A DNA stretch of 64,000 nt, taken from NCBI RefSeq assembly GCF_965139615.1, contig NZ_CBCSIQ010000003.1, positions 62,001 to 126,000 of the forward strand. Reading direction: 5' to 3'. The first letter of the stretch is position 1, and the number at the start of each line of letters is the position of its first letter. A program made the position numbers and the translations under genes. Below, piece by piece: positions 18,701 to 26,472 of this stretch. This DNA comes from Kerstersia similis (lineage in GTDB: Bacteria; Pseudomonadota; Gammaproteobacteria; Burkholderiales; Burkholderiaceae_B). Below the pieces are notes generated by a model. The model did no database searches. It worked only from the letters and a program-made list of their open reading frames with translations, and was not told where the DNA came from.

Positions 18701-19249
18701 ATCTGCCAGCGCATTTCCCTGCTGCTCGGACATGCCTTGGATGCCCGTTCCATCGTCGGACGCGGCAGCATGTTTTCCATTGCCGTGCCACGCGTCGCTG
18801 CCCCCGCGCCCAGCGCCAGCCTGGCGGTGCGCGCGGCCGCCCCGGGCGCAGAGGCCAGCAATGTTGCCGGTCTCAAGGTATTGTGCGTGGATAATGACCC
18901 GGACATTCTGGAAGGCATGCGGGCCTTGCTGCAGCGCTGGCAAATTGAGATCCATTGCGCCACCACCGTGGATGAAGCACTGGCTGCCATGGAACAGAAC
19001 CCGGATGTCCTGCTGGTGGACTACCACCTGCATGATCGCCTGGACGGCCTGGACACCCTGGATGCCCTGCGCCAGCTCAAGGCAGGCGTCCGTGGTGCGC
19101 TGCTCACGGCCGATGGCAGCGATACGCTCAAGCAACTGGCCCGCGCACGGGGCTACCATGTCCTGACCAAACCCGTTAAACCCGCCTCGCTGCGCGCCTA
19201 TCTGGCCGCACAGCACAAGGCAGGACGTTCCGGCACTGTCGCCCGGTAG
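15791..19249 (+). CDS. crbS: SLC5-type hybrid sensor histidine kinase, acetate-switch sensor (CrbS-like)
   Basis: A 1152-residue inner-membrane sensor. Residues about 1-500 form a sodium:solute symporter-like domain of about 13 helices; 530-615 match the STAC linker found in such sensors; 640-755 are a PAS domain; a short coiled coil leads to the dimerisation domain with H793 (VSHDVLQPINAARLF); the ATPase domain shows NFLANALRYT, DTGPGIP and GLGLGLSIC; the C-terminal receiver has phospho-acceptor D1077 (LLVDYHLHD) and K in LTKPVKP. In Vibrio and Pseudomonas CrbS with the LuxR-type regulator CrbR activates acs. acs, actP and a LuxR-type regulator lie 4-12 kb downstream, supporting that role. 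An ErcS'-like assignment is the alternative. Confidence 0.85.
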   Translation: MLPAWVLLVSLGYAALLFAVAWAGDRYPLYPQRPWLRPAVYSLALAVYCSSWTFYGAVGSAVRYGIGYLPIYLGPFLMMMFGWRIMERLALIARSQNTVSIADFIASRYGRSQRLAALVALIALLAAVPYQALQYKAVALSLDVLTGPTRSNSLLGDPALYVAILMAVFSVMFGTRQVDATEHRPGLILAVAFESLVKLIALITIGVFSILWFSGSGTSLVQATRTLLDTPPIGFVGQTLLAFAAMVCLPRQFHVAIVECGDVADIRRARWWFGGYLVIVCLMVLPIASAGATLFGFSNTAPDSFVLALPLAENNAALALVAYIGGFSAATGMVIVASVALSTMISNDLIMPILLRRRRAGSLDRNVASTVLWIRRVAIFFMASLAYGYYRASGSDTALASFGLMAFAAVAQFGPGLIGGLYWSGTSRRGVEAGLLIGFGIWTYTLLLPSLTESGWLNPAWMLEGLFGLHWLRPHHLFGSTGWDPLTHGTFWSLLLNGLTMLLVSMRWPPGLAERLRAEPFLNPYAEHRAQAPGQWRGNLQVADLQALASRIIGEPAAQKAFEEQARQRGLTLTPGMAADATWIHATELLLAAAVGAASARLLMTTALEGTGMEITAIVSILDEAAPALRFNREILLATLENIDQGVSVVDAEMRLVAWNQRYLQLFGYPADMLYVGRPVADLIRFNVENGKLGPASRLDIEQEIDKRIAFMRAGSPHIFQRVLDSGQVLELRGRPLPAGGYVTTYSDISAYKHVEGELREMNENLEQRVAERTREAEQAQESRTRFLTAVSHDVLQPINAARLFASALRASEQAAEQKHLAERVDTSLRAAEELLDGLLDVSRLDAGALRPDVTLFDAGILMRQLVEQYAPMAQGRGLELRLHARSHYVRSDQRLLRRVLQNFLANALRYTRQGRILLTARQRGDSVVFQVWDTGPGIPAHHLRQIYEEFHRYEQPFDWDGRGLGLGLSICQRISLLLGHALDARSIVGRGSMFSIAVPRVAAPAPSASLAVRAAAPGAEASNVAGLKVLCVDNDPDILEGMRALLQRWQIEIHCATTVDEALAAMEQNPDVLLVDYHLHDRLDGLDTLDALRQLKAGVRGALLTADGSDTLKQLARARGYHVLTKPVKPASLRAYLAAQHKAGRSGTVAR

Positions 19250-19287
19250 CGACACCGGACCGCTTTCGGGGGAAACCCCGACTTTAC

Positions 19288-19332
19288 TTATGCTCAGTTA
19301 AAGAATAAAACTTATGCTCATGCGCAGAATAA
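19288..19332 (+). promoter_or_regulatory. Two tandem 21-bp imperfect palindromes, candidate operators of the nad operon
   Basis: TTATGCTC-N5-AAGAATAA at 19288-19308 and TTATGCTC-N5-CAGAATAA at 19312-19332, each arm pair matching at 6 of 8 positions and the copies starting 24 bp apart. They lie between crbS and nadC, about 200 bp before nadC. The sites suggest cooperative binding of a dimeric regulator; NadQ-type control of nad genes is a plausible owner but I could not verify its motif. Confidence 0.6.
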
Positions 19333-19530
19333 CAAGTCTGACGGTCGGCGCATCATCGACTGCCACTGACATCCTGACACCCCCGGCTTGAAAAAACTGG
19401 CTGTCGGCAGTCCAGGGGCAAACGGCAACCCGGCGTCCTTCGGGACTCCCCGGTCGGGTCAGCAATGACAGGCCGCTGACTGACCGGCAGACATTCTGCA
19501 CCGGACATTTTTTTCGCAAGGATAATGCTC

Positions 19531-20460
19531 ATGCAGAGCAAAACAACCACCGCTGCCGCTGCCGCTGCCACTTGCCCCGACGCCACGCATCGCGGCAGCA
19601 ACCCCTGGCCCATCGCACCGTTGCCCAGGCTGATCCTGGAACCCCAGGTTCGCGCCGCCCTGCTGGAAGACCTGGGCCGACGGGGTGATGTCACCAGCGA
19701 CGCGATCATTCCAGCCGACACCCAGGCGACCCTGGCGCTGCGCGCGCGTGAATCCGGCGTGCTGGCCGGCTTGGAAGTGGCCCGCCTGAGCTTCGAACTG
19801 ATGGACGGCCACACTCGCATGGAAGTGCTCCTGCCCGACGGCAGCCGGCTGCAACCGGGCGACACCATTGCCCTCGTTCACGGGCCGGCACGCGCCCTGC
19901 TCGGCGCCGAACGCACGGCCCTGAACTACCTGAGCCACCTGAGCGGCGTCGCCAGCGCCACGGCCCGCATTGCGGATGCCATCCGCCCCTACGGCACACA
20001 GGTCAATTGCACGCGCAAAACGCTACCCGGCCTGCGCAGCCTGCAAAAGTACGCAGTGCGGGTCGGCGGCGGCAGCAATCACCGCTACGGCCTGGACGAT
20101 GCCATCCTCATCAAGGACAACCATATCGCCATCTGCGGCAGCCTGCGTGCAGCCGTCGAGCGCGCCCGAGCCCATGCCGGCCATCTGACCGCCGTGGAAG
20201 TGGAAGTCGATACCCTGGCGCAATTGCAGGAAGCCCTGGATCTGAACGTCGCCGTCGTCCTGCTGGACAACATGGACACGGCAACCTTGCGCCAGGCCGT
20301 GAGCCTGGCCCGCGGGCGCGCCATCACTGAAGCTTCTGGCGGCGTTTCCGAAGCCAGCGCGGCCAGCATCGCGGCCACCGGCGTTGACTACATTGCCATC
20401 GGTGCGCTGACACACAGCGTACGGGCGCTGGATATCGGCCTGGATAGCCTGTCGCCCTGA
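19531..20460 (+). CDS. nadC: Nicotinate-nucleotide pyrophosphorylase (quinolinate phosphoribosyltransferase)
   Basis: About 309 residues. Converts quinolinate and PRPP to nicotinate mononucleotide, CO2 and PPi, the third step of NAD de novo synthesis. Diagnostic stretches are EDLGRRGDVTS, ALNYLSHLSGVAS, CTRKTLPGLR, KYAVRVGGGSNHRYGL and DAILIKDNH, then EASGGVS near the end. The N-terminus has a short Thr/Ala-rich extension of about 25 residues. Two ATGs compete; 19531 is six bases beyond 19525 and has the better spacing from AAGGA. First gene of nadC-nadA-nadB. Confidence 0.93.
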   Translation: MQSKTTTAAAAAATCPDATHRGSNPWPIAPLPRLILEPQVRAALLEDLGRRGDVTSDAIIPADTQATLALRARESGVLAGLEVARLSFELMDGHTRMEVLLPDGSRLQPGDTIALVHGPARALLGAERTALNYLSHLSGVASATARIADAIRPYGTQVNCTRKTLPGLRSLQKYAVRVGGGSNHRYGLDDAILIKDNHIAICGSLRAAVERARAHAGHLTAVEVEVDTLAQLQEALDLNVAVVLLDNMDTATLRQAVSLARGRAITEASGGVSEASAASIAATGVDYIAIGALTHSVRALDIGLDSLSP

Positions 20461-20617
20461 ACCGCCGGCACGCCCGCCCTGGCCGCGCCCCCAGAGAACA
20501 GATCCGGCGCCCACGCCAGCCATGGCTCGTCAGGCCAGCCGCCCCTCTGCCACTGTTTTTCGCCCCCGTGTTTTTCGCCCCACAAATACTCACTCAGAGC
20601 ATATAAGGAACCGTTCC

Positions 20618-21781
20618 ATGAATCCTGCCTCTCCCCCGACCAAGCAGCGACGCTGGTTCGACTACGACACGCACACACTCACCTCATCCGACGGCGCCAG
20701 CAGCGCGACCAGCAGCGCCTGGGCGACCGTACCGCCGCCCCTGCCGCCGGACATGCGCGACCACTACCGCGAGCGCATCAAAGCCTTGCTGCAACGCGAA
20801 AACGCGGTTCTGGTCGCGCACTATTATGTCGATGCCGACCTGCAGGATCTGGCACGCGAGACCGGCGGCTGTGTCGGCGACTCGCTGGAAATGGCGCGCT
20901 TCGGGCGTGACCACGAGGCCGCCACCATCGTTGTGGCAGGCGTGCGCTTCATGGGCGAGACGGCCCGCATCCTGAGCCCGGAAAAACGCATCCTGATGCC
21001 AGACCTGGGTGCGACCTGCTCGCTGGACCTGGGCTGCCCCGCCGAGGACTTCCGCGCCTTCCGCGCCCAGCACCCGGACCGCACCGTCGTGGTGTACGCC
21101 AACACCAGCGCCGCCGTCAAAGCACAGGCCGACTGGGTCGTGACCTCATCCGTCGGCCTGGACATCGTCGCCAGCCTGCACGCACGCGGCGAGAAAATCC
21201 TGTGGGCACCGGACCGCCACCTGGGCAGCTATATCCAGCGCGAGACAGGTGCCGATATGGTGCTGTGGCAAGGTTCCTGCCTGGTGCACAATGAATTCAA
21301 GGGCTTCGAACTGGAAGGCTTGCGCCAGGAATATCCTCACGCCAAGGTACTGGCACATCCCGAGTCCCCGGATTCTGTCGTCAGCCAGGCCGATGTGGTG
21401 GGATCCACCACCCGCTTGATACAGGCTGCGACCGAACTGGATGCCACGCACTTCATCGTCGCGACCGACCTGGGCATTCTGCATGAAATGCGCATGCGGG
21501 CGCCAGGCAAAACCTTCCTGGCGGCACCGACAGCCGGCAACAGCGCAGCCTGCAAAAGTTGCGCCTTCTGCCCCTGGATGGCCATGAACGGATTGGCCGG
21601 CGTCGCCGCTGCACTGGAGCAAGGATCCGGCGAAATCACGCTGGATCCGGCGCTGGCGCAAGCCGCACGCCTGCCCATCGCCCGGATGCTGGATTTCGCC
21701 GCCACCCGGCAAGCCCGCGTCCAGGCCAGCGGCGATCTCGAACACGATACGGAGCTTTACAGCCATGTGGGCGCAGCCTGA
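20618..21781 (+). CDS. nadA: Quinolinate synthase
   Basis: A 387-residue [4Fe-4S] enzyme condensing iminoaspartate with dihydroxyacetone phosphate to quinolinate. Probable cluster ligands are C134 (GATCSLD), C221 (QGSCLVH) and one of the C312-xx-C315-xx-C318 motif, which is the E. coli-type arrangement. The start at 20618 has AAGGAA upstream; the open frame reaches back to 20522 but that part lacks similarity. The 3' end overlaps nadB by 17 bases, so the pair is translationally coupled and would supply the unstable intermediate directly. Confidence 0.94.
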   Translation: MNPASPPTKQRRWFDYDTHTLTSSDGASSATSSAWATVPPPLPPDMRDHYRERIKALLQRENAVLVAHYYVDADLQDLARETGGCVGDSLEMARFGRDHEAATIVVAGVRFMGETARILSPEKRILMPDLGATCSLDLGCPAEDFRAFRAQHPDRTVVVYANTSAAVKAQADWVVTSSVGLDIVASLHARGEKILWAPDRHLGSYIQRETGADMVLWQGSCLVHNEFKGFELEGLRQEYPHAKVLAHPESPDSVVSQADVVGSTTRLIQAATELDATHFIVATDLGILHEMRMRAPGKTFLAAPTAGNSAACKSCAFCPWMAMNGLAGVAAALEQGSGEITLDPALAQAARLPIARMLDFAATRQARVQASGDLEHDTELYSHVGAA

Positions 21782-23420
21782 TACCGACACGGCCGGCGCG
21801 GGAGCGCCTGGGCCTGAATCCTACGATGCCATTATTGTCGGCGCCGGCCTGGCCGGCCTGAGCGCCGCACTGAGCCTGCCTTCGGCCTGGCGCGTCGCCC
21901 TGCTGCTCAAGCAGGACTGGCAGGCCAGCGCCAGCAACCTGGCCCAAGGCGGCATCGCTGCCGTCCTGGACCCCACCGATAGCGTGGCCGAACATGTAGC
22001 GGATACGCTGACTGCCGGTGCCGGCTGCTGCCATGCAGAACATACGCAGGGCATTCTGTCGCAAGCCGCCCAGGCCATCGCCTGGTTACGTCAGGCAGGG
22101 GTACCGTTCTCGGAAGAAAACGGCCAATTGCACCTGACCCGTGAGGGCGGCCACGGAAAGCGCCGCATTGTCCACGCCGCTGATGCTACCGGACAGGCGG
22201 TGATGGCCACGCTGTGGCCGCTGTTGCGGCAGCGGCCACACCTGACCCTCCTGCAGCAACACGCCGCCATCGACCTGATCGTTGGCACGGATCAGACGGC
22301 CCAGCGGCATTGCCAGGGCATACTGGCCATGGATCTGCAACAAGGCCGCCGTGTCGCGCTCCATGCCCGGCACGTCGTTCTGGCGACTGGCGGCAGCGGG
22401 CAGCTCTATCCTCGCACCAGCAACCCGGCCAGCGCCACCGGCGACGGCCAGGCCATGGCCTGGCGCGCCGGCTGCCAACTCCTTGATCTGGAATTCATCC
22501 AGTTCCACCCAACCGGCCTGGCCGCGCCCGACCGGTCATCAGGCAGTTCCTCCCTGCCGGCAAGCCATCCCGGCGCGGTCCTCGCCGCATCCGCGCAGAC
22601 CGGCCAGACACCACTGATGACAGAGGCCCTGCGCGGCGAAGGCGCCCTGCTGCGGCTTCCCGACGGCACCCGCTTCATGCCGGCCTACGATACCCGCGCA
22701 GAACTGGCCCCGCGCGATATTGTGGCCCGCGCCATTTACCAGGAAATGCAAAGCCATCAACTGCCTGGTGTCCTGCTGGATATCAGTCACCGCTCGCCGG
22801 ACTTCCTGGCAGAACACTTTCCCAATATCCTGGCAACCTGCCGCGCCCATGGCATCGAGCCGGAACGCGAGCCCATTCCGGTCGCGCCCCTGGCGCACTA
22901 TGCCTGCGGCGGCATTCTGACCGACCTGCGCGGGCGGACCCAGCTCCCCGGCCTGTACGCCATCGGCGAATGCGCCCGCACCGGCCTGCACGGTGCCAAC
23001 CGGCTGGCCAGCAATTCCTTGCTGGAATGCATTGTGCTGGGCCAGGCGGCCGCGCAAGACATGATGGCCGGCGCGCGGCCATCCTCTCCGTGGCCGGATC
23101 AGAGCCAGCCGCCCGGCCTGCCCGGCAGGCCGTCAAGCCGCCCGGCCCCCCCATGGGATGACAGCCGCTGCCTGCAGGCACGGGCGCAGCTGCAACAGCA
23201 TATGTGGCAGGGAGCAGGCATTCTGCGGCAGCCGGCAAGCATGGCCGGCGCCCGTGCGGCGCTGGACGCCTTGCACACGGAATTCCACGCCGCAGGCCGG
23301 GCCGAAGCACCGACGCTGGCGTGGCTGGAGCTGCGCAACCTGCTGGATCTGGCCTGCCTGACGCTAGATGCCGCGCTGGCGCGCCGCAGCAGTTGCGGTG
23401 CCCATGCACTGGCCGCCTGA
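21765..23420 (+). CDS. nadB: L-aspartate oxidase
   Basis: A 551-residue FAD enzyme oxidising L-aspartate to iminoaspartate, the substrate of NadA. The dinucleotide-binding motif is DAIIVGAGLAGLSAAL (about 20-35); SNLAQGGIAAV, the FHPTGL motif and GANRLASNSLLE confirm the succinate dehydrogenase/aspartate oxidase family. A proline-rich insert (about residues 425-465) precedes the C-terminal helical domain. It overlaps nadA by 17 bases. The operon is followed at once by the convergent crbR gene. Confidence 0.94.
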   Translation: MWAQPDTDTAGAGAPGPESYDAIIVGAGLAGLSAALSLPSAWRVALLLKQDWQASASNLAQGGIAAVLDPTDSVAEHVADTLTAGAGCCHAEHTQGILSQAAQAIAWLRQAGVPFSEENGQLHLTREGGHGKRRIVHAADATGQAVMATLWPLLRQRPHLTLLQQHAAIDLIVGTDQTAQRHCQGILAMDLQQGRRVALHARHVVLATGGSGQLYPRTSNPASATGDGQAMAWRAGCQLLDLEFIQFHPTGLAAPDRSSGSSSLPASHPGAVLAASAQTGQTPLMTEALRGEGALLRLPDGTRFMPAYDTRAELAPRDIVARAIYQEMQSHQLPGVLLDISHRSPDFLAEHFPNILATCRAHGIEPEREPIPVAPLAHYACGGILTDLRGRTQLPGLYAIGECARTGLHGANRLASNSLLECIVLGQAAAQDMMAGARPSSPWPDQSQPPGLPGRPSSRPAPPWDDSRCLQARAQLQQHMWQGAGILRQPASMAGARAALDALHTEFHAAGRAEAPTLAWLELRNLLDLACLTLDAALARRSSCGAHALAA

Positions 23421-23443
23421 CGCCCGGCCGGCCGGCCCGGTGA

Positions 23444-24097
23444 TCAGGCGTTCTCGACGCTATCCTGCGCCAGCCCCAACCGCGCCACCAGCGAGACCGC
23501 CTGGGTGCGGTTGGACACCCCCAATTTGCGCATGATGGCCGTCATGTGTGCTTTGACAGTCGCTTCGGAGACGCCCAAGTCATCAGCAATCTGTTTGTTC
23601 AGGCGTCCCGCTCCCACCATCTGCAGCACGCGGAATTGCTGCGGCGTCAATTCGCCGACACGGCGCCCGACATCCTGCTCTTCCGCTCCGGCACCGGCTG
23701 CCAGCAGTATGCCTTCCGGCACCCATGGGGTACCGTCCATCACTTGCGTCAATGCTGTGCCCATCAGGCCGGCATTGGCTGATTTCGGGATGAAGCCCAT
23801 GGCGCCATGATCCAGCGCGCGGCGAATCACCGCCGGTTCTTCATGCGCGGAAACGATGACAATGGGAAGCTGCGGGTGTTGCGCCCGCACGTGCGCCAAA
23901 GCGCCAAACCCCTGCGCCCCTGGCATATCCAGATCCAGCAGCAGGACATCCGCATCCGGATGGGCATCCACCAGGTCGTAAAGCTGTTCCAGCTTGTCCG
24001 CCTCGAAGATGGCGGCCTCGGGAAACGCCCGCGCCACGACGCCGCGCAAGGCCTCGCGGAACAAGGGGTGGTCATCGGCGATCAACAGTTCTTTCAT
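23444..24097 (-). CDS. crbR: LuxR/NarL-type response regulator, presumed CrbR
   Basis: A 217-residue response regulator: receiver domain with acidic pocket D8/D9, phospho-acceptor D55 (LLLDLDMPG) and the conserved lysine in FIPKS, then a LuxR-type helix-turn-helix (residues about 150-210) with LTPQQFRVLQMVGAGRLNKQ and VSEATVKAHMTAIMRKLGVS. It sits 95 bases downstream of acs on the same strand, the position of CrbR relative to acs in several proteobacteria, and the only nearby orphan hybrid kinase is the CrbS-like protein. I infer it activates acs in response to acetate. Confidence 0.8.
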   Translation of the reverse strand: MKELLIADDHPLFREALRGVVARAFPEAAIFEADKLEQLYDLVDAHPDADVLLLDLDMPGAQGFGALAHVRAQHPQLPIVIVSAHEEPAVIRRALDHGAMGFIPKSANAGLMGTALTQVMDGTPWVPEGILLAAGAGAEEQDVGRRVGELTPQQFRVLQMVGAGRLNKQIADDLGVSEATVKAHMTAIMRKLGVSNRTQAVSLVARLGLAQDSVENA

Positions 24098-24147
24098 GTG
24101 TTCCTGACTCTCTGCGCGACCCGCTGCGGCATGATGTGTCCGGAACC

Positions 24148-24173
24148 CCCATCCGGCCTGCTGGCCGGATGGG
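24148..24173 (-). terminator. Strong hairpin between acs and crbR
   Basis: CCCATCCGGCC and GGCCGGATGGG form a perfect 11-bp stem with a 4-base loop, 20 bases after the acs stop codon. No T-run follows on the minus strand, so it may reduce rather than stop read-through into crbR, or protect the acs mRNA end. Confidence 0.5.
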
Positions 24174-24192
24174 CGCTACGGTCGGCGCTGTA

Positions 24193-26145
24193 TCAAAACA
24201 CGCGCCGGCCCTCAAGCAGGTCATCAACCACGGACGGATCGGCCAGTGTTGTCGTATCGCCCAGTTGATCCGGCGCGTTTTCTGCGATTTTACGCAGAAT
24301 GCGGCGCATGATTTTCCCGGAGCGCGTCTTGGGCAAGGCAGGCGCCCATTGCAGGTGATCCGGCGTGGCAATCGGGCCGATGATCTTGCGCACGTGAGCC
24401 ACCAGCTCCTTGCGCAATTCCTCGTTGCCGTCATACCCGGCCACCAGCGTGACATACACGTAGATGCCCTGCCCCTTCAGGTCGTGCGCAAAACCGACGG
24501 CCGCAGCTTCGGCCACCAGCGGGTGTTCGACCAGCGCGCTTTCCAGTTCCGCCGTCCCGATACGGTGGCCGCTGACGTTGATGACGTCATCGACCCGGCC
24601 GGTGATCCAGTAGTAGCCGTCATCATCGCGGCGCGCGCCATCACCGGTGAAATAGGTGCCGGGGTAGGTTTTGAAATAGGTGTCGATGAAGCGCTGGTGA
24701 TCGCCATAGACCGTCCGTGCCTGGCCGGGCCAGGAGTCCAGGATGACCAGGTTGCCTTCCCCCGGGCCGTCCAGCACTTCGCCATTGGCATTGACCAGCG
24801 CGGGTTTCACGCCAAAGAACGGCTTGGTGGCCGAACCCGGCTTGAGGTCGATGGCGCCCGGCAGAGGTGCAATCAGCGCACCGCCGTTTTCCGTCTGCCA
24901 CCAGGTATCGACGATGGGCACGCGGCTGTCGCCCACCACTTCGTAGTACCAGCGCCAGGCTTCCGGGTTGATGGGCTCGCCCACCGTGCCCAGCAGGCGC
25001 AGCGACTTGCGCGACGATTTCTTGACCGGGCCTTCGCCCTCGCGCATCAGCGAACGGATGGCGGTAGGCGCCGTATAGAAAATGGTGACCTGGTGCTTAT
25101 CCACCGTATTCCAGAAGCGTGATGCATCCGGATAGCTGGGCACGCCTTCGAATACCACGGTGGTCGCGCCATTGGCCAACGGACCGTAAACGATATAGCT
25201 GTGGCCGGTGATCCAGCCGATATCGGCCGTGCACCAGTAAACGTCGTTTTCGCGCAGGTCGAAGACCTTTTCATGCGTGAAACCGGCATACACCAGATAG
25301 CCGCCGGTGGTATGCAGCACGCCCTTGGGCTTGCCAGTACTGCCGGAGGTATAAAGAATGAACAGCGGGTCTTCGGCATTCATGCGCTCGGGCTCGCACT
25401 CCGCCGGCACATTGTCGATCAGCTCGTGCACCCAGCGGTCGATGGCGCTGTTGAAAGCCACTTCATTGCCCGTGTGGCGCACGACCAGCACGCGCTTGAC
25501 GGTATCCACGCCAGGCAGCGTCAGGGCGGCATCGACATTGGCCTTGAGCGCAATGGTACGGCCAGCGCGCAGGCCTTCGTCGGCGGTAATGACGACAGAT
25601 GCGCCGCAATCGCGGATACGGTCGGCGATGGACGTCGGCGAAAAACCGCCGAACACCACATTGTGGATAGCGCCAATGCGCGCGCAAGCCAGCATGGCGA
25701 CAGCCGCATCAACGATCATCGGCAAATAGATGGTGACGCGGTCGCCTTTCTTCACGCCTTCGGCGCGCAGGACATTGGCGAAACGGCACACACGCTCATA
25801 GAGCTGGCGATAGGTCACATGGCGCGCGGGCTGAGCGGGATCATCCGGTTCCCAGATGATGGCTGTCTTGTCGCCGCGCTCGGCCAGGTGGCGATCCAGG
25901 CAGTTCACGCTGGCATTCAGCTCGCCATCGGCAAACCAGCGAATGCGGAAGTCTTCCTCCAGAAAGCTGACATCACGGATTTCGGTGGGCTCGCGGAACC
26001 AGTCCACGCGCGTGGCCACCTTGCGCCAGAAACCTTCCGGATCACTGACGGATTCCGCATACAGGCGCTCGTATTGTTCCTTCGTCACCGTATTGGGCCC
26101 CGCGAAGCCCTGGGGCACCGGATAGCGTTCTTGCTGCTCAGTCAT
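24193..26145 (-). CDS. acs: Acetyl-CoA synthetase (AMP-forming)
   Basis: A 650-residue enzyme of full family length activating acetate to acetyl-CoA through acetyl-AMP. The ATP-binding signature YTSGSTGKPKGVLH and the motif YWITGRVDDVINVSGHRIGT are present, and K611 in the motif PKTRSGKIMRR is the lysine normally controlled by reversible acetylation. AGAGG lies ahead of the ATG. Together with actP-yjcH upstream and CrbS/CrbR it forms a complete acetate-scavenging unit. Confidence 0.95.
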   Translation of the reverse strand: MTEQQERYPVPQGFAGPNTVTKEQYERLYAESVSDPEGFWRKVATRVDWFREPTEIRDVSFLEEDFRIRWFADGELNASVNCLDRHLAERGDKTAIIWEPDDPAQPARHVTYRQLYERVCRFANVLRAEGVKKGDRVTIYLPMIVDAAVAMLACARIGAIHNVVFGGFSPTSIADRIRDCGASVVITADEGLRAGRTIALKANVDAALTLPGVDTVKRVLVVRHTGNEVAFNSAIDRWVHELIDNVPAECEPERMNAEDPLFILYTSGSTGKPKGVLHTTGGYLVYAGFTHEKVFDLRENDVYWCTADIGWITGHSYIVYGPLANGATTVVFEGVPSYPDASRFWNTVDKHQVTIFYTAPTAIRSLMREGEGPVKKSSRKSLRLLGTVGEPINPEAWRWYYEVVGDSRVPIVDTWWQTENGGALIAPLPGAIDLKPGSATKPFFGVKPALVNANGEVLDGPGEGNLVILDSWPGQARTVYGDHQRFIDTYFKTYPGTYFTGDGARRDDDGYYWITGRVDDVINVSGHRIGTAELESALVEHPLVAEAAAVGFAHDLKGQGIYVYVTLVAGYDGNEELRKELVAHVRKIIGPIATPDHLQWAPALPKTRSGKIMRRILRKIAENAPDQLGDTTTLADPSVVDDLLEGRRVF

Positions 26146-26472
26146 GACTTGCCTCTTCTCTTGGTCAATCCTCCTGCGCTACCTGGGCGCAGGACCTGGT
26201 TATATAAGCTTGCTCGCGGCAGCCGCGGCTTTGACGCCAGCCCCCGCCGTAAAGAGCCGGGAGCCCCATCCGGAACCCCCTCTGCACCTGCATAGCATGC
26301 CATGCCATGTCCGTCTCGTTCCCTGCAAAAAGGGCAGAACAGGCACCGGCACGCCACCGGCCACATCCCTTCTACATTACTGCTTTTTTTACCGGCCTAG
26401 AACCCGCCGGCCGGCACAAATCATGCCGCATTGCAGCAACCGGCAGGCCTGTCGGCCGCCGGTTGCCTACCC
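26146..26472 (-). promoter_or_regulatory. 327-bp leader/intergenic region between actP and acs
   Basis: Contains an inverted repeat GCAACCGGC (26436-26444) / GCCGGTTGC (26458-26466) just after the actP stop, with no T-tract after it on the minus strand, and then about 250 bases to the acs start. The length suggests acs has its own promoter here as well as read-through from yjcH-actP. No CrbR-binding consensus could be recognised by eye. Confidence 0.45.
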
